Below, in pieces: positions 34,978-45,848 of a DNA stretch of 64,000 bases. A program made the position numbers and the translations under genes. Source of the stretch: Capnocytophaga canimorsus. GTDB lineage: Bacteria > Bacteroidota > Bacteroidia > Flavobacteriales > Flavobacteriaceae. The stretch spans positions 2,055,001-2,119,000 of the forward strand of contig NZ_CP022382.1 in the NCBI RefSeq assembly GCF_002302565.1, given 5' to 3'. The stretch's first letter is position 1. The number at the start of each line of letters is the position of its first letter. Under the pieces are notes generated by a model. The model searched no databases, was not told the origin of the DNA, and was given only the letters and a program-made list of their open reading frames with translations.

Positions 34978-35883
34978 AGCCTGTTTAAAAAAGATATTAC
35001 AAAAATTCGTATTGAGAATTTTTATAAAAACAAAAAAAATGATTGTCAGCTGTTGATATTAAATATTTTTTCGTAACTTTTTGGTGAATAAACAATTATG
35101 TTACGATGAAAAATTATCCAACAGATATCACTGACAATCAGTGGCAATTTATAAAAAAACTTTGAATTTCAATGAAAGAAAGCGAAAACACGATTTAAGA
35201 ACTATTTGGAACGCCATAATGTATCTTGTAAAAACAGGATGCCAATGGCGGATGTTATCTGGTGATTTTCCAAAATGGCAATTGGTTTACTACTACTATA
35301 GCAAGTGGGCAAATGCAGAGGATTTTGATTTACTTCTTTCCAAATTACGCGAAGAAGTAAGGACTAAAAGAAACCAAAACAAAGTACCTAGTCTCGGAAT
35401 GGTGGACAGCCAGAGTGTAAAATGGGGCAATAATCGTTCGTTGAAAGGATTTGAAGGAAACAAAAAAGTGAAAGGCATTAAACGACATATAGTAGTGGAC
35501 AAAAACGGATTTTTATTAGCAGTAATAAGTAATAGCCACAGTAGCCAATATTCACGATGGTAAGGCGACAGATTTTCTGATGAGAACTTTGGCATATTTA
35601 TTCATTCCTTTAAAGATTATCCTTGCCGATGGAGGTTATAGGGGAGAGATTATCGAACAAGTGAAGAATAAATTTGGTTATATCATTGAGGTAGTTATGA
35701 GAAATGATCAAAGGAAAAAGGATTTTCATCCCATTTCTAAAAGATGGGTGATAGAACGCACTTTTGCTTGGCTAGACAATGATCGAAGATTATGTAGAAA
35801 TTATGAATTACTGCTAGAAAACTCAGAAAATATGGTTAAATTATCCGCTATAAAAATTTTACTCAAAAAAAATTAAACAGGCT
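34978..35883 (+). mobile_element. IS5-like insertion sequence remnant
   Basis: About 906 bp bounded by 11-bp inverted ends: AGCCTGTTTAA at 34978-34988 and TTAAACAGGCT at 35873-35883. TTA occurs next to both ends, compatible with a short target duplication, but the exact duplication is unclear. It contains one transposase reading frame broken by two frame changes. It sits between yicC and the rpsL promoter and so does not disrupt a visible gene. Confidence 0.85.
35106..35876 (+). pseudogene. IS5-family transposase, frameshifted
   Basis: The protein can be rebuilt from three pieces. It begins MKNYPTDITDNQWQFIKK in frame with 35106; at the A7 run 35153-35159 a -1 change joins it to TLNFNERKRKHDLRTIWNA. 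The A7 could be a base loss or a programmed -1 slip site. At 35521-35534 the 7-bp word AGTAATA is duplicated in tandem, which shifts the frame by +1; removing one copy restores LLAVIATVANIHDGKATDFL. The rest (ILADGGYRGE, RWVIERTFAWLDNDRRLCRNYE) carries the DDE catalytic D and E regions. With the 7-bp duplication the element is probably immobile on its own. Confidence 0.88.
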
Positions 35884-35942
35884 TTTAACGTGCCTTTTTT
35901 CTTGAAAAGTCAAAAAAAATCTGAAAATAAATACATTATAGT

Positions 35943-35972
35943 TTGTTGAGTTAAAAAATATTTTTATATTTG
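35943..35972 (+). promoter_or_regulatory. Promoter of the rpsL ribosomal operon
   Basis: TTG (35943-35945), a 19-nt spacer and TATATTTG (35965-35972). It would start transcription about 45 nt before rpsL and lies 60 nt past the IS remnant. Confidence 0.75.
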
Positions 35973-36021
35973 CACCCCTCAAAGAAGAGAATATTTTAAA
36001 TTAATTTTTTGTAAATAAATT

Positions 36022-36435
36022 ATGCCAACAATTTCACAATTAGTACGAAAAGGAAGAGCTACGATTGCCAAGAAGAGTAAATCGGCTGCTTTGGATTCGT
36101 GTCCTCAACGAAGAGGTGTGTGTACGCGTGTTTATACGACAACTCCTAAAAAGCCAAACTCAGCGATGCGTAAAGTAGCACGTGTGCGTTTGACTAACGG
36201 AAACGAAATTAACGCTTACATTCCTGGTGAAGGACATAACCTCCAAGAGCACTCGATAGTATTGGTAAGAGGCGGAAGGGTAAAAGATTTACCAGGTGTT
36301 CGTTACCACATTGTTCGTGGTGCGTTAGACACAGCAGGGGTTGCAGGAAGAACGCAACGTCGTTCTAAATACGGCGCGAAACGTCCAAAACCAGGACAGG
36401 CAGCCGCAGCACCAGCAAAAGGGAAGAAAAAATAA
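36022..36435 (+). CDS. rpsL: 30S ribosomal protein S12
   Basis: 137 residues. [12 protein letters not shown] and [13 protein letters not shown], the two decoding-site loops, keep the lysines whose replacement gives streptomycin resistance, so the gene looks wild type. An Ala/Lys-rich C-terminal tail extends it slightly beyond the E. coli form. First gene of the str-type cluster, 21 nt before rpsG. Confidence 0.99.
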   Translation: MPTISQLVRKGRATIAKKSKSAALDSCPQRRGVCTRVYTTTPKKPNSAMRKVARVRLTNGNEINAYIPGEGHNLQEHSIVLVRGGRVKDLPGVRYHIVRGALDTAGVAGRTQRRSKYGAKRPKPGQAAAAPAKGKKK

Positions 36436-36456
36436 TTAAACCTTTAATTAGAAGAA

Positions 36457-36933
36457 ATGAGAAAAAGACAGGCTAAGAAAAGACCTCTTTTACCAGATCC
36501 GAAATTTAATGATCAATTGGTAACCCGTTTTGTGAATAACTTAATGTGGGATGGTAAGAAGTCAATCGCTTTTAAGGTGTTTTACGATGCGCTTGATATT
36601 GTAGAACAGAAAAAGAACAATGACGAGAAAACGGCTTTGGAAGTTTGGAAAGATGCTTTGACTAACGTGATGCCTCACGTTGAGGTGCGTAGTCGTAGAG
36701 TAGGAGGGGCTACCTTTCAAATTCCGATGCAAATCAGACCAGACAGAAAAGTGTCAATGGCTATGAAATGGCTTATCGGATATGCTCGTAAGCGTAACGA
36801 AAAATCAATGTCGCAAAAATTAGCAGGAGAAATTTTGTCAGCTGCTAAAGAAGAAGGTGCGGCAGTGAAGAAAAGAATGGATACTCACAAAATGGCGGAA
36901 GCAAACAAAGCATTCTCACATTTCAGATTTTAA
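36457..36933 (+). CDS. rpsG: 30S ribosomal protein S7
   Basis: 158 residues; organises the 16S rRNA 3' domain and lies at the E site. [16 protein letters not shown] opens it and [15 protein letters not shown] is the RNA-binding beta hairpin. In the str operon of many bacteria S7 is the autoregulatory repressor; no such site is obvious here. It is 14 nt from fusA. Confidence 0.99.
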   Translation: MRKRQAKKRPLLPDPKFNDQLVTRFVNNLMWDGKKSIAFKVFYDALDIVEQKKNNDEKTALEVWKDALTNVMPHVEVRSRRVGGATFQIPMQIRPDRKVSMAMKWLIGYARKRNEKSMSQKLAGEILSAAKEEGAAVKKRMDTHKMAEANKAFSHFRF

Positions 36934-36947
36934 TAATATACAAATAG

Positions 36948-39068
36948 ATGAGTAGAGATTTAAAATATACAAGAAACATTGGTATTGCTGCACATATTGA
37001 TGCAGGAAAAACAACCACCACTGAGCGTATCCTTTTTTATACTGGAAAAACGCATAAGTTAGGGGAGGTGCACGATGGAGCATCAACTATGGACTGGATG
37101 GAGCAAGAAGCTGAACGTGGAATCACGATCCAGTCAGCTGCAACAACTTGTACTTGGAACTTCCCAACGGAGCAAGGTAAACCAACAGCTGATGCTAAAG
37201 AGTATCACTTTAATATTATTGACACTCCTGGTCACGTTGATTTTACCGTTGAGGTAAATCGTTCTTTACGTGTATTGGATGGGTTGGTGTTTTTGTTCAG
37301 TGCTGTTGATGGCGTTGAGCCTCAATCAGAAACTAACTGGCGTTTGGCAGACAATTACAAAGTACCTCGCATTGGTTTTGTTAATAAAATGGACAGACAA
37401 GGTGCAAACTTCTTGAATGTTTGTAACCAAGTGAAAGATATGTTGAAGTCAAATGCAGTGCCTATCGTGCTTCCTATTGGAGATGAAGCTGATTTTAAAG
37501 GTGTTGTGGATTTGATCAAAAACCGTGCTATTGTATGGCACGAGGAAACTCAAGGAGCTACTTTTGATGTGATTGAAATTCCTGAAGAAATGAAGGATGA
37601 GGCTCACGAGTACCGCGCTCACCTTATTGAAGAGGTGGCTGGGTATGATGAAGGGCTTTTAGAGAAATTTATGGAGGATGAAAACTCTATCACTGAAGAG
37701 GAAATTCATCAAGCGCTTAGAGCGGCTGTTATGGATATGGCAATTATCCCAATGGTTTGTGGTTCTTCGTTCAAAAACAAAGGAGTTCAATTTATGTTAG
37801 ATGCGGTTTGCCGTTATTTACCTTCTCCTTTGGATAAAGAAGCTATTGAAGGAACAGATCCAGATACAGGTGCAGAAATTGCACGAAAGCCAGCTGTTTC
37901 TGAGCCTTTTGCTGCTTTGGCGTTTAAAATTGCAACAGACCCTTATGTAGGGCGTTTAGCGTTTTTCCGTGCTTATTCGGGTCACTTAGATGCAGGTTCT
38001 TATGTATTGAACACACGTTCAGGAAACAAAGAGCGTATTTCTCGTATCTATCAAATGCACGCTAATAAGCAAAATCCTATTGAATTTATTGAAGCTGGAG
38101 ATATTGGAGCAGCTGTAGGATTTAAAGATATCAAAACAGGGGATACCCTTTGTGATGAAAAACATCCTATTGTATTGGAATCAATGATTTTCCCTGATCC
38201 AGTAATAGGTATTGCCATTGAGCCAAAAACTAAAGCTGACGTAGATAAAATGGGTATGGCTTTGGCGAAATTAGCAGAGGAAGACCCAACATTCCAAGTA
38301 AAAACGGATCAAGCATCTGGTCAAACTATTATCTCTGGTATGGGTGAGCTACACTTGGATATCATCGTTGATCGTTTAAAACGTGAATTCAAAGTAGAAG
38401 TCAACCAAGGAGAGCCGCAAGTAGAGTACAAAGAGGCGTTAACTGCGGTGGCTAATCACCGTGAGGTTTACAAAAAACAATCGGGTGGACGTGGTAAGTT
38501 TGCTGATATCGTATTCCGTATGGAACCTGCCGATGAAGGTAAAGTAGGCTTGGAATTCATCAACGAAATCAAGGGAGGTAACATTCCTAAAGAATATATT
38601 CCTTCGGTAGAAAAAGGTTTCAAAGAAGCAATGAAAAATGGTCCTTTAGCAGGGTTTGAAATGGATGCAATGAAAGTTACCTTGGTAGATGGTTCATTCC
38701 ACGCCGTTGACTCGGATTCATTATCTTTCGAATTGGCAGCCAAATTAGGATATAAAGAAGCTGCTCGTGCCGCAAAAGCTGTACTTATGGAGCCGATAAT
38801 GAAATTAGAGGTAATCACTCCGGAGGAAAATATGGGGGATATTGTAGGTGACTTGAACCGTCGTCGTGGTCAAGTTAATAATATGGATGATAGAGCGGGA
38901 GCTAAAGTAATTAAAGCGAATGTTCCACTATCGGAAATGTTTGGTTATGTAACTGCTTTGAGAACCTTATCTTCAGGGCGTGCAACTTCAACTATGGAGT
39001 TCTCTCATTATGCAGAAACCCCTTCTAATATTGCGGAAGAAGTAATTAAAAAAGCAAAAGGTAACTAA
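36948..39068 (+). CDS. fusA: Elongation factor G
   Basis: 706 residues, five domains. G1 [15 protein letters not shown], switch [11 protein letters not shown] and G4 NKMDR are intact. Domain IV ([15 protein letters not shown]) is the arm that enters the A site at translocation. It is followed 12 nt later by rpsJ and not by tuf, the order usual in Bacteroidota. Confidence 0.99.
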   Translation: MSRDLKYTRNIGIAAHIDAGKTTTTERILFYTGKTHKLGEVHDGASTMDWMEQEAERGITIQSAATTCTWNFPTEQGKPTADAKEYHFNIIDTPGHVDFTVEVNRSLRVLDGLVFLFSAVDGVEPQSETNWRLADNYKVPRIGFVNKMDRQGANFLNVCNQVKDMLKSNAVPIVLPIGDEADFKGVVDLIKNRAIVWHEETQGATFDVIEIPEEMKDEAHEYRAHLIEEVAGYDEGLLEKFMEDENSITEEEIHQALRAAVMDMAIIPMVCGSSFKNKGVQFMLDAVCRYLPSPLDKEAIEGTDPDTGAEIARKPAVSEPFAALAFKIATDPYVGRLAFFRAYSGHLDAGSYVLNTRSGNKERISRIYQMHANKQNPIEFIEAGDIGAAVGFKDIKTGDTLCDEKHPIVLESMIFPDPVIGIAIEPKTKADVDKMGMALAKLAEEDPTFQVKTDQASGQTIISGMGELHLDIIVDRLKREFKVEVNQGEPQVEYKEALTAVANHREVYKKQSGGRGKFADIVFRMEPADEGKVGLEFINEIKGGNIPKEYIPSVEKGFKEAMKNGPLAGFEMDAMKVTLVDGSFHAVDSDSLSFELAAKLGYKEAARAAKAVLMEPIMKLEVITPEENMGDIVGDLNRRRGQVNNMDDRAGAKVIKANVPLSEMFGYVTALRTLSSGRATSTMEFSHYAETPSNIAEEVIKKAKGN

Positions 39069-39080
39069 TTTTTCACACAG

Positions 39081-39389
39081 ATGAGCAGTCAAAAAATCAG
39101 AATAAAGTTAAAATCTTATGACCATAATTTGGTAGATAAGTCCGCTGAGAAGATTGTAAAAACAGTAAAAGCTACTGGAGCTGCGGTAACTGGTCCTATT
39201 CCGTTACCTACACACAAAAAGCTTTTCACGGTGTTACGTTCTCCTCACGTAAATAAAAAATCACGCGAACAGTTTCAATTAAGTTCACACAAACGCTTAT
39301 TGGATATTTATAGTTCTTCATCAAAAACTATTGATGCTTTGATGAAACTTGAGTTACCAAGCGGGGTGGAAGTTGAAATCAAAGTGTGA
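39081..39389 (+). CDS. rpsJ: 30S ribosomal protein S10
   Basis: 102 residues. [20 protein letters not shown] and the long loop [22 protein letters not shown], which reaches into the 30S head, are typical. S10 is also NusE, a partner of NusB/NusG in antitermination. Unlike in many bacteria it is separated from rplC by 149 nt with a strong hairpin. Confidence 0.99.
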   Translation: MSSQKIRIKLKSYDHNLVDKSAEKIVKTVKATGAAVTGPIPLPTHKKLFTVLRSPHVNKKSREQFQLSSHKRLLDIYSSSSKTIDALMKLELPSGVEVEIKV

Positions 39390-39465
39390 TAACTGCTAAA
39401 GTTTTAAAGAACTTTATACATTGTCCCAAGCGCTGAAAGTGAGGGAAAAACGGATAAAAAATGGA

Positions 39466-39502
39466 TTCAGGGTCGAAGAAATTTTTTTGACCCTGAATTT
39501 TT
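39466..39502 (+). terminator. Terminator or attenuator hairpin between rpsJ and rplC
   Basis: Perfect 9-bp stem TTCAGGGTC / GACCCTGAA with a 14-nt A/T loop, directly followed by TTTTTG. By sequence it is an intrinsic terminator inside an operon whose later genes must be strongly expressed. I found no strong TAnnTTTG promoter in the 36 nt before rplC, so regulated or partial read-through is the likely reading. Confidence 0.7.
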
Positions 39503-39538
39503 GAAAAATAATAATAATCATTTAATAACTAAATTTTT

Positions 39539-40156
39539 ATGTCTGGGTTAATTGGAAAAAAAGTAGGTATGACCAGCATTTTTGATGAAAACGGGAAAAA
39601 TATTCCTTGTACAGTCATCGAAGCTGGCCCATGCGTAGTTACCCAAGTCAGAACCGTAGAGGTTGATGGGTATGAGGCTCTTCAACTTGGTTTCGATGAC
39701 AAAGCAGAACATCGTGCTAACAAAGCTGAATTAGGGCATTTTAAAAAAGCAGGATCGTCTGTTAAGAAAAAAGTTGTCGAATTCCAAGGATTTGAAAAAG
39801 AGTACAAAATTGGTGATGCTATTAGTGTTGAACTTTTCTCTGAAGGAGAATTTGTTGACATCACTGGTATTTCTAAAGGGAAAGGTTTTCAAGGCGTTGT
39901 TAAAAGACACGGCTTCGGTGGTGTAGGTCAGTCCACTCACGGTCAGCACAACCGCTTAAGAGCACCAGGTTCTATCGGAGCTTCATCGTATCCTTCAAGA
40001 GTATTCAAAGGAATGCGTATGGCAGGTAGAATGGGAGCAGAGAAAGTAACAGTACAAAACCTAAAAGTGTTGAAAGTAGTTCCTGAAAAAAATCTTTTAA
40101 TTGTTAAAGGATGTGTTCCAGGACACAAAAATGCTTACGTAACTATTCACAAATAA
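39539..40156 (+). CDS. rplC: 50S ribosomal protein L3
   Basis: 205 residues. [16 protein letters not shown] at the N-terminus; the extended loop [20 protein letters not shown] includes the residue region whose glutamine is often methylated by PrmB. First gene after the internal hairpin. Its stop overlaps the rplD start by one base (TAATG). Confidence 0.99.
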   Translation: MSGLIGKKVGMTSIFDENGKNIPCTVIEAGPCVVTQVRTVEVDGYEALQLGFDDKAEHRANKAELGHFKKAGSSVKKKVVEFQGFEKEYKIGDAISVELFSEGEFVDITGISKGKGFQGVVKRHGFGGVGQSTHGQHNRLRAPGSIGASSYPSRVFKGMRMAGRMGAEKVTVQNLKVLKVVPEKNLLIVKGCVPGHKNAYVTIHK

Positions 40157-40785
40157 TGGAAGTAGCAGTATTAAATAATCAAGGAAAAGAGACAGGAAGA
40201 AAGATTACTCTTTCTGATGCTGTTTTTGCAATAGAGCCTAACAATCACGTAATTTACTTAGATGTTAAACGTTATTTGGCAAATAAACGTCAAGGAACGC
40301 ACAAGGCTAAAGAAAGAAATGAAGTAGCGGGAAGTACACGTAAGATTAAAAAGCAAAAAGGAACAGGTACAGCTCGTGCAGGAAGTGTAAAATCGCCTGT
40401 GTTTGTTGGTGGAGGACGTATTTTCGGTCCAAGACCTAAAGACTACACTCAAAAGCTCAACAAAAATGTAAAGCGTTTGGCACGTCGTTCAGCTTTAAGC
40501 TTAAAGGCTAAAGAACAAGCAGTTGTAGTTTTGGAAGATTTCAATTTTGACACTCCAAAAACCAAAGAATTTGTTAGTGTATTGAAAGCTTTAGGATTAG
40601 AGAATAAAAAATCACTTTTTGTGTTGGCAGATATAAATAATAATGTATATTTGTCCTCACGAAATTTGAAAAACACAAACGTGGTAACTGCTTCAGAATT
40701 AAATACCTATGATATTATGAATGCTTCAGGTGTTGTTCTTTTGGAGAGTTCTGTAGATGTTGTTGAATCAAATTTAACAAAATAA
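40156..40785 (+). CDS. rplD: 50S ribosomal protein L4
   Basis: 209 residues from the ATG at 40156, overlapping the rplC stop by one base. A longer in-frame start at 40111 lies inside rplC and would add a non-homologous tail, so it is not used. RKIKKQKGTGTARAGSVKSP is the exit-tunnel loop. L4 represses the S10 operon in E. coli; the hairpin before rplC is a candidate target, unproven. Confidence 0.98.
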   Translation: MEVAVLNNQGKETGRKITLSDAVFAIEPNNHVIYLDVKRYLANKRQGTHKAKERNEVAGSTRKIKKQKGTGTARAGSVKSPVFVGGGRIFGPRPKDYTQKLNKNVKRLARRSALSLKAKEQAVVVLEDFNFDTPKTKEFVSVLKALGLENKKSLFVLADINNNVYLSSRNLKNTNVVTASELNTYDIMNASGVVLLESSVDVVESNLTK

Positions 40786-40792
40786 GTAAGCT

Positions 40793-41083
40793 ATGAGTAT
40801 ACTAATTAGACCCGTAATTACGGAAAAAGCAAGTGCAAACAGTGAGTTGAAAAACGCATATACGTTTGAAGTTGCTAAGGATGTAAATAAAATCCAGATT
40901 AAAAATGCTATTGAGGCTACTTATGGCGTAAAAGTAGAGCAGGTTCGTACGCTGAACTATGCACCAAAGCGTAAAGTGCGCTATACAAAAACAGGTTTGC
41001 AAGTTGGTAAAACAAACGCTGTAAAGCGTGCTGTTGTTCAAGTAGCTGAAGGAGAGACTATAGATTTTTATAGTAATATATAA
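40793..41083 (+). CDS. rplW: 50S ribosomal protein L23
   Basis: 96 residues. LIRPVITEKASANSE is the signature; the protein lies at the tunnel exit and docks trigger factor and SRP. It is 7 nt after rplD and 21 nt before rplB. Confidence 0.99.
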   Translation: MSILIRPVITEKASANSELKNAYTFEVAKDVNKIQIKNAIEATYGVKVEQVRTLNYAPKRKVRYTKTGLQVGKTNAVKRAVVQVAEGETIDFYSNI

Positions 41084-41104
41084 GTGTTTAATAAATAGAC
41101 AAAA

Positions 41105-41929
41105 ATGTCAGTTAGAAAATTAAAACCGATTACCCCCGGTCAGCGTTTTAGAGTAGTAAACGATTTTGACACCATTACTACTGATAAGCCGGAAAAAAGC
41201 CTTTTGGTTCCGTTAAAAAAGACGGGTGGTAGAAACAATCAAGGAAAAATGACCATGCGTTATATTGGTGGTGGTCACAAGAAAAAGTATCGTATTATCG
41301 ATTTTAAACGCAACAAGTTTGGTATAGAAGCTACTGTGGAGTCCATTCAGTATGACCCTAACAGAACAGCTTTTATCGCTTTGTTAGTTTATACCGATGG
41401 AGAGAAACGTTACATTATTGCGCCTAATGGGTTGCGAGTGGGGCAGAAAGTAATTTCAGGAGATAATGTAGCTCCTGAAGTAGGTAATGCTATGCCACTT
41501 TCACAAATTCCGTTAGGAACGGTAATTTCTTGTATTGAATTGCGTCCTGGGCAAGGTGCCAATATTGCACGTTCTGCAGGTACATTTGCACAATTGATGG
41601 CAAAAGAAGGAAGATATGCTACTGTTAAATTGCCTTCTGGTGAAACACGTATGATTTTGCTTACTTGTGTAGCAACTATCGGAGCGGTTTCTAATTCAGA
41701 TCATCAGTTGATCGTTTCAGGAAAAGCAGGTCGCTCTCGTTGGTTAGGTAGAAGACCAAGAACAAGACCGGTGGTTATGAACCCTGTTGATCACCCAATG
41801 GGTGGTGGTGAAGGTAGAGCAACCGGAGGTCACCCACGCTCACGTAAGGGCATTCCTGCTAAAGGTTACAGAACTCGTTCTAAAACCAAGGCAAGTAATA
41901 AGTATATTGTAGAACGTAGAAAGAAATAA
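41105..41929 (+). CDS. rplB: 50S ribosomal protein L2
   Basis: 274 residues. [19 protein letters not shown] and the C-terminal [16 protein letters not shown] with the histidine that lies near the peptidyl-transferase centre. Full length, 12 nt before rpsS. Confidence 0.99.
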   Translation: MSVRKLKPITPGQRFRVVNDFDTITTDKPEKSLLVPLKKTGGRNNQGKMTMRYIGGGHKKKYRIIDFKRNKFGIEATVESIQYDPNRTAFIALLVYTDGEKRYIIAPNGLRVGQKVISGDNVAPEVGNAMPLSQIPLGTVISCIELRPGQGANIARSAGTFAQLMAKEGRYATVKLPSGETRMILLTCVATIGAVSNSDHQLIVSGKAGRSRWLGRRPRTRPVVMNPVDHPMGGGEGRATGGHPRSRKGIPAKGYRTRSKTKASNKYIVERRKK

Positions 41930-41941
41930 AACACTTAGAAG

Positions 41942-42220
41942 ATGGCACGTTCATTAAAAAAAGGACCTTATGTTCACTATAGTTTGGAGAAGAAAATCCA
42001 ACAAAATATTGAAACGGGTAAGAAGACTGTGATTAAAACTTGGTCACGAGCTTCAATGATAACCCCTGATTTTGTAGGTCAAACGATAGCAGTACACAAT
42101 GGTCGTCAGTTTGTTCCAGTTTATGTAACTGAGAATATGGTAGGACACAAATTAGGAGAATTTTCACCAACACGTTCCTTTAGAGGGCACGCTGGTGCAA
42201 AAAATAAAGGTAAAAAATAA
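41942..42220 (+). CDS. rpsS: 30S ribosomal protein S19
   Basis: 92 residues. [18 protein letters not shown] and the C-terminal [18 protein letters not shown] are typical. It forms a head-domain pair with S13 and contacts the large subunit. Nine nt separate it from rplV. Confidence 0.99.
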   Translation: MARSLKKGPYVHYSLEKKIQQNIETGKKTVIKTWSRASMITPDFVGQTIAVHNGRQFVPVYVTENMVGHKLGEFSPTRSFRGHAGAKNKGKK

Positions 42221-42229
42221 TAGAAGGCT

Positions 42230-42640
42230 ATGGGAGTTCGTAAAAGAGAAAAAGCAACAGAAATAAAAGAAGCTAAAAAGAGCTTGGCTTTTGCAAAGTT
42301 GAATAACTGCCCTACTTCACCACGAAAAATGCGCTTGGTAGCGGATTTGGTTCGTGGTCAACAAGTAGATAAAGCCCTTGCTATTTTGAAATTTAACCAA
42401 AAAGAGGCATCTGCTCGTTTAGAAAAATTATTGTTGTCGGCTATTGCTAACTGGCAAGCTAAAAACGAAGATGCTAATTTGGAAGATGCAGGTTTATTCG
42501 TTAAAGAAATCCGTGTGGATGGAGGAGCGATTCTTAAAAGATTACGTCCAGCTCCACAAGGAAGAGCACACAGAATCAGAAAACGCTCTAATCACGTAAC
42601 AGTGGTTTTGGCAGCTAAAAATAATAACACAGAAAGCTAA
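42230..42640 (+). CDS. rplV: 50S ribosomal protein L22
   Basis: 136 residues. [19 protein letters not shown] opens the globular part and [20 protein letters not shown] is the beta-hairpin of the exit tunnel, where macrolide-resistance changes occur; none is apparent. About 15 extra charged residues precede the core. Confidence 0.99.
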   Translation: MGVRKREKATEIKEAKKSLAFAKLNNCPTSPRKMRLVADLVRGQQVDKALAILKFNQKEASARLEKLLLSAIANWQAKNEDANLEDAGLFVKEIRVDGGAILKRLRPAPQGRAHRIRKRSNHVTVVLAAKNNNTES

Positions 42641-42648
42641 GATAAACT

Positions 42649-43380
42649 ATGGGACAAAAGACAAATCCAATCGGAAATCGCCTTGGAATTATCAGAGGAT
42701 GGGAATCTAACTGGTACGGAGGTAATGACTACGGAGATAAACTTGCTGAAGACGACAAAATCAGAAAGTACGTTCTAACGCGTTTATCAAAAGCCAGTGT
42801 TTCACGTGTGATTATTGAAAGAACTTTAAAACTTGTAACCGTTACTATCACTACAGCTCGTCCTGGAATCATCATCGGTAAAGGTGGGCAAGAGGTAGAC
42901 AAGCTTAAAGAGGAATTGAAAAAAATCACAGGTAAGGATATTCAAATCAATATCTTTGAAATCAAAAGACCTGAACTTGATGCTAACTTAGTGGCGGCAA
43001 GTATTGCGCGTCAAATAGAAAGCCGTATTTCATACCGTAGAGCTATCAAGATGGCTATTGCAGCTGCTATGCGTATGAATGCTGAAGGTATCAAGGTGAT
43101 GATTTCAGGGCGTTTGAACGGAGCTGAGATGGCACGTTCTGAAAGCTACAAAGAAGGACGTATTCCTTTATCTACTTTCAGAGCAGACATCGATTATGCT
43201 CTTGACGAGGCACACACTACCTATGGACGTATGGGAATTAAAGTGTGGATTATGAAAGGTGAAGTTTACGGAAAAAGAGAGCTTTCTCCACTAACAGGAA
43301 TGACTAAAAAAGCTACGGGTAAGTCTGCAGCATCAAGCACTCCTTCTGGGGCACCTAAAAGAGCTCGTCGTAGAAAGTAA
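42649..43380 (+). CDS. rpsC: 30S ribosomal protein S3
   Basis: 243 residues. [18 protein letters not shown] is the KH-domain GXXG loop that binds mRNA at the entry tunnel. The C-terminus ends in a basic tail (APKRARRRK). It is 8 nt after rplV. Confidence 0.99.
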   Translation: MGQKTNPIGNRLGIIRGWESNWYGGNDYGDKLAEDDKIRKYVLTRLSKASVSRVIIERTLKLVTVTITTARPGIIIGKGGQEVDKLKEELKKITGKDIQINIFEIKRPELDANLVAASIARQIESRISYRRAIKMAIAAAMRMNAEGIKVMISGRLNGAEMARSESYKEGRIPLSTFRADIDYALDEAHTTYGRMGIKVWIMKGEVYGKRELSPLTGMTKKATGKSAASSTPSGAPKRARRRK

Positions 43381-43399
43381 TTTTTAAAGAAAAGAAGAA

Positions 43400-43819
43400 A
43401 TGTTACAGCCAAAAAGAACAAAATATCGTAGAGTACAAAAAGGCAGAATGAAAGGAGTTTCTCAAAGAGGACACGAGCTTTCAAACGGTATGTTCGGTAT
43501 AAAATCATTGGATTCATCGTTTATTACCTCACGTCAAATAGAGTCTGCTCGTGTTGCAGCAACTCGTTTTATGAAACGTGAAGGGCAATTATGGATTAAG
43601 ATTTTCCCAGACAAACCGATTACTAAAAAGCCTTTAGAGGTACGTATGGGTAAAGGTAAAGGTGCCGTTGAATATTGGGCAGCTGTTGTGAAACCAGGAA
43701 GAATTATGTTTGAGGTAGGGGGTGTGCCGTTAGACGTGGCTAAAGAGGCTTTGCGTTTGGCAGCTCAAAAGCTACCAGTTAAAACAAAATTCGTTGTAGC
43801 AAGAGATTATCAAGATTAA
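43400..43819 (+). CDS. rplP: 50S ribosomal protein L16
   Basis: 139 residues. [18 protein letters not shown] and [20 protein letters not shown] are conserved. The protein positions the A-site tRNA elbow and RNA at the 5S side. Separated from rpmC by 10 nt. Confidence 0.99.
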   Translation: MLQPKRTKYRRVQKGRMKGVSQRGHELSNGMFGIKSLDSSFITSRQIESARVAATRFMKREGQLWIKIFPDKPITKKPLEVRMGKGKGAVEYWAAVVKPGRIMFEVGGVPLDVAKEALRLAAQKLPVKTKFVVARDYQD

Positions 43820-43829
43820 TTAAAGAGCA

Positions 43830-44021
43830 ATGAAACAGTCTGAAATTAAAAATTTGACAATAGCTGAGCTACAAGGAAAGCTTGGTGAGTATAAAAAATC
43901 GTATGCAGATTTGAAAATGGCTCACGCCATTCAGCCACTTGAAAAACCAATCCAATTACGACAAGTAAGAAGAACGGTTGCTCGTTTAGCGTGTGAGCTT
44001 ACTAAAAGAGAATTACAATAA
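43830..44021 (+). CDS. rpmC: 50S ribosomal protein L29
   Basis: 63 residues in a helical hairpin. MKQSEIKNLTIAELQGKLGE and the C-terminal RQVRRTVARLACELTKRE fit. It lies near the tunnel exit beside L23. Confidence 0.98.
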   Translation: MKQSEIKNLTIAELQGKLGEYKKSYADLKMAHAIQPLEKPIQLRQVRRTVARLACELTKRELQ

Positions 44022-44039
44022 TTCTATGCTGCTTTAAAC

Positions 44040-44297
44040 ATGGAAAAAAGAAATTTAAGAAAAGAAAGAATAGGGGTTGTAACTAGCAACAAAATGGAGA
44101 AATCAATTGTGGTTTCTGAAGTCAAACGCGTGAAGCACCCTATGTATGGTAAGTTCGTGTTGCGTACAAAGAAATATGTGGCACACGATGAAAAGAACGA
44201 TTGTAACATTGGGGATACCGTTCGGATTATGGAAACACGTCCGCTGAGTAAAACCAAATGTTGGAGATTAGTGGAAATCATTGAAAGAGCGAAGTAA
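44040..44297 (+). CDS. rpsQ: 30S ribosomal protein S17
   Basis: 85 residues. [19 protein letters not shown] and [19 protein letters not shown] are the OB-fold signatures. It binds 16S helix 11 in early assembly. Two nt separate it from rplN. Confidence 0.99.
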   Translation: MEKRNLRKERIGVVTSNKMEKSIVVSEVKRVKHPMYGKFVLRTKKYVAHDEKNDCNIGDTVRIMETRPLSKTKCWRLVEIIERAK

Positions 44298-44299
44298 TT

Positions 44300-44668
44300 A
44301 TGATACAGCAAGAATCAAGATTAAAAGTAGCCGATAATACCGGAGCAAAAGAAGTTTTGACAATCCGTGTTTTAGGAGGAACTAAACGCAGATACGCTTC
44401 AGTAGGCGATAAGATTGTAGTTTCTGTAAAAGAGGCTACTCCAAATGGAAACGTAAAGAAAGGTCAAGTATCTACAGCCGTTGTGGTACGTACTAAAAAA
44501 GAGGTACGTCGTGCAGATGGTTCTTATATTCGCTTCGATGAAAATGCTTGTGTTCTTTTGAATGCAGCTGGAGAAATGAGAGGTACTCGTGTATTTGGAC
44601 CTGTGGCAAGAGAACTTCGTGACAAACAGTTTATGAAGATTGTATCACTAGCACCTGAAGTGCTTTAA
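44300..44668 (+). CDS. rplN: 50S ribosomal protein L14
   Basis: 122 residues. [19 protein letters not shown] and the C-terminal [20 protein letters not shown] are typical. It forms an intersubunit bridge and is the docking site of the silencing factor RsfS. Confidence 0.99.
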   Translation: MIQQESRLKVADNTGAKEVLTIRVLGGTKRRYASVGDKIVVSVKEATPNGNVKKGQVSTAVVVRTKKEVRRADGSYIRFDENACVLLNAAGEMRGTRVFGPVARELRDKQFMKIVSLAPEVL

Positions 44669-44684
44669 TTTTCAATTCACTACA

Positions 44685-44999
44685 ATGATGAAACTAAAGA
44701 TAAAAACAGGAGACACTGTACGTGTAATTGCTGGAGAGCACAAAGGTGCCGAAGGGAAAGTACTTCGTGTTGACCGTGAGAAGAATAAAGCGATTGTAGA
44801 AGGGGTAAACTTGGTGTCAAAACATACCAAACCAAGTGCACAAAACCCTCAAGGTGGAATCGTTAAAAAAGAAGCGTTTATTCACATTTCAAACATCTCT
44901 TTAATTGATGCGAAAACGGGTAAAACAACACGTGTTGGCTACGAGATTAGAGATGGTAAGAAAGTGCGAATTTCTAAAAAATCTAATGAAGTAATATAG
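44685..44999 (+). CDS. rplX: 50S ribosomal protein L24
   Basis: 104 residues. [20 protein letters not shown] is the KOW motif. An early assembly initiator of 23S rRNA. Two nt separate it from rplE. Confidence 0.99.
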   Translation: MMKLKIKTGDTVRVIAGEHKGAEGKVLRVDREKNKAIVEGVNLVSKHTKPSAQNPQGGIVKKEAFIHISNISLIDAKTGKTTRVGYEIRDGKKVRISKKSNEVI

Positions 45000-45001
45000 T
45001 T

Positions 45002-45553
45002 ATGGCTTACGTACCTAGACTAAAACAAGAATATAAAGAGCGTGTAATAGCGGCTCTGAAAGAAGAATTTGGCTATAAGAATGTAATGCAGGTTCCTAAA
45101 CTTGAAAAAATAGTAGTGAGCCGTGGAGTAGGTTCAGCAGTAGCAGACAAAAAACAAATTGAATATGCTGTTGATGAGCTAACTAAAATTACAGGACAAA
45201 AAGCAGTTGCTACTATCTCTAAAAAGGACGTAGCTTCTTTCAAACTTCGTAAAGGGATGGCTATCGGTGCCAAAGTTACTTTGCGAGGCGAAAGAATGTA
45301 CGAATTTTTAGACCGATTGGTAACCACAGCTTTGCCACGTGTAAGAGATTTTCAAGGAATCAAAGCGGACGGATTCGATGGTAGAGGTAACTACAATTTG
45401 GGGGTTACCGAGCAAATCATTTTCCCTGAAATAGACATTGATAAAATCAATAAAATCTCAGGAATGGATATTACTTTTGTAACATCTGCCGCAACGGATA
45501 AAGAGGCAAAATCATTATTAAGCGAATTAGGATTACCTTTTAAAAAGAACTAA
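45002..45553 (+). CDS. rplE: 50S ribosomal protein L5
   Basis: 183 residues. [39 protein letters not shown] and GLPFKKN at the C-terminus are characteristic. It anchors 5S rRNA. Four nt before rpsN. Confidence 0.99.
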   Translation: MAYVPRLKQEYKERVIAALKEEFGYKNVMQVPKLEKIVVSRGVGSAVADKKQIEYAVDELTKITGQKAVATISKKDVASFKLRKGMAIGAKVTLRGERMYEFLDRLVTTALPRVRDFQGIKADGFDGRGNYNLGVTEQIIFPEIDIDKINKISGMDITFVTSAATDKEAKSLLSELGLPFKKN

Positions 45554-45557
45554 GGAT

Positions 45558-45827
45558 ATGGCTAAAGAATCAATGAAAGCCCGTGAGGTAAAAAGACAAA
45601 AATTGGTAGCGAAATATGCAGCAAAACGTAAAGCTTTGAAAGAAGCTGGTGATTATGAAGCACTTCAAAAGTTACCTAAAAACGCTTCTCCGGTTCGTTT
45701 GCACAATCGTTGTAAATTAACAGGAAGACCAAAAGGGTATATGCGTACATTTGGAATTTCGCGTGTTTTATTCCGTGAGATGGCAAATAAAGGATTAATT
45801 CCGGGCGTTAAAAAAGCAAGTTGGTAA
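45558..45827 (+). CDS. rpsN: 30S ribosomal protein S14, zinc-free form
   Basis: 89 residues, the long form without the CXXC...CXXC zinc ribbon (only one Cys, in [12 protein letters not shown]). The C-terminus [18 protein letters not shown] is typical. No zinc-type paralogue is seen in the window. Confidence 0.99.
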   Translation: MAKESMKAREVKRQKLVAKYAAKRKALKEAGDYEALQKLPKNASPVRLHNRCKLTGRPKGYMRTFGISRVLFREMANKGLIPGVKKASW

Positions 45828-45848
45828 AAAGATTAAAAGGACAATAAT

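Noticed and set aside
40111..40155. Upstream start for rplD
   Set aside because: Lies inside rplC and adds residues not found in L4; the TAATG overlap start is standard.
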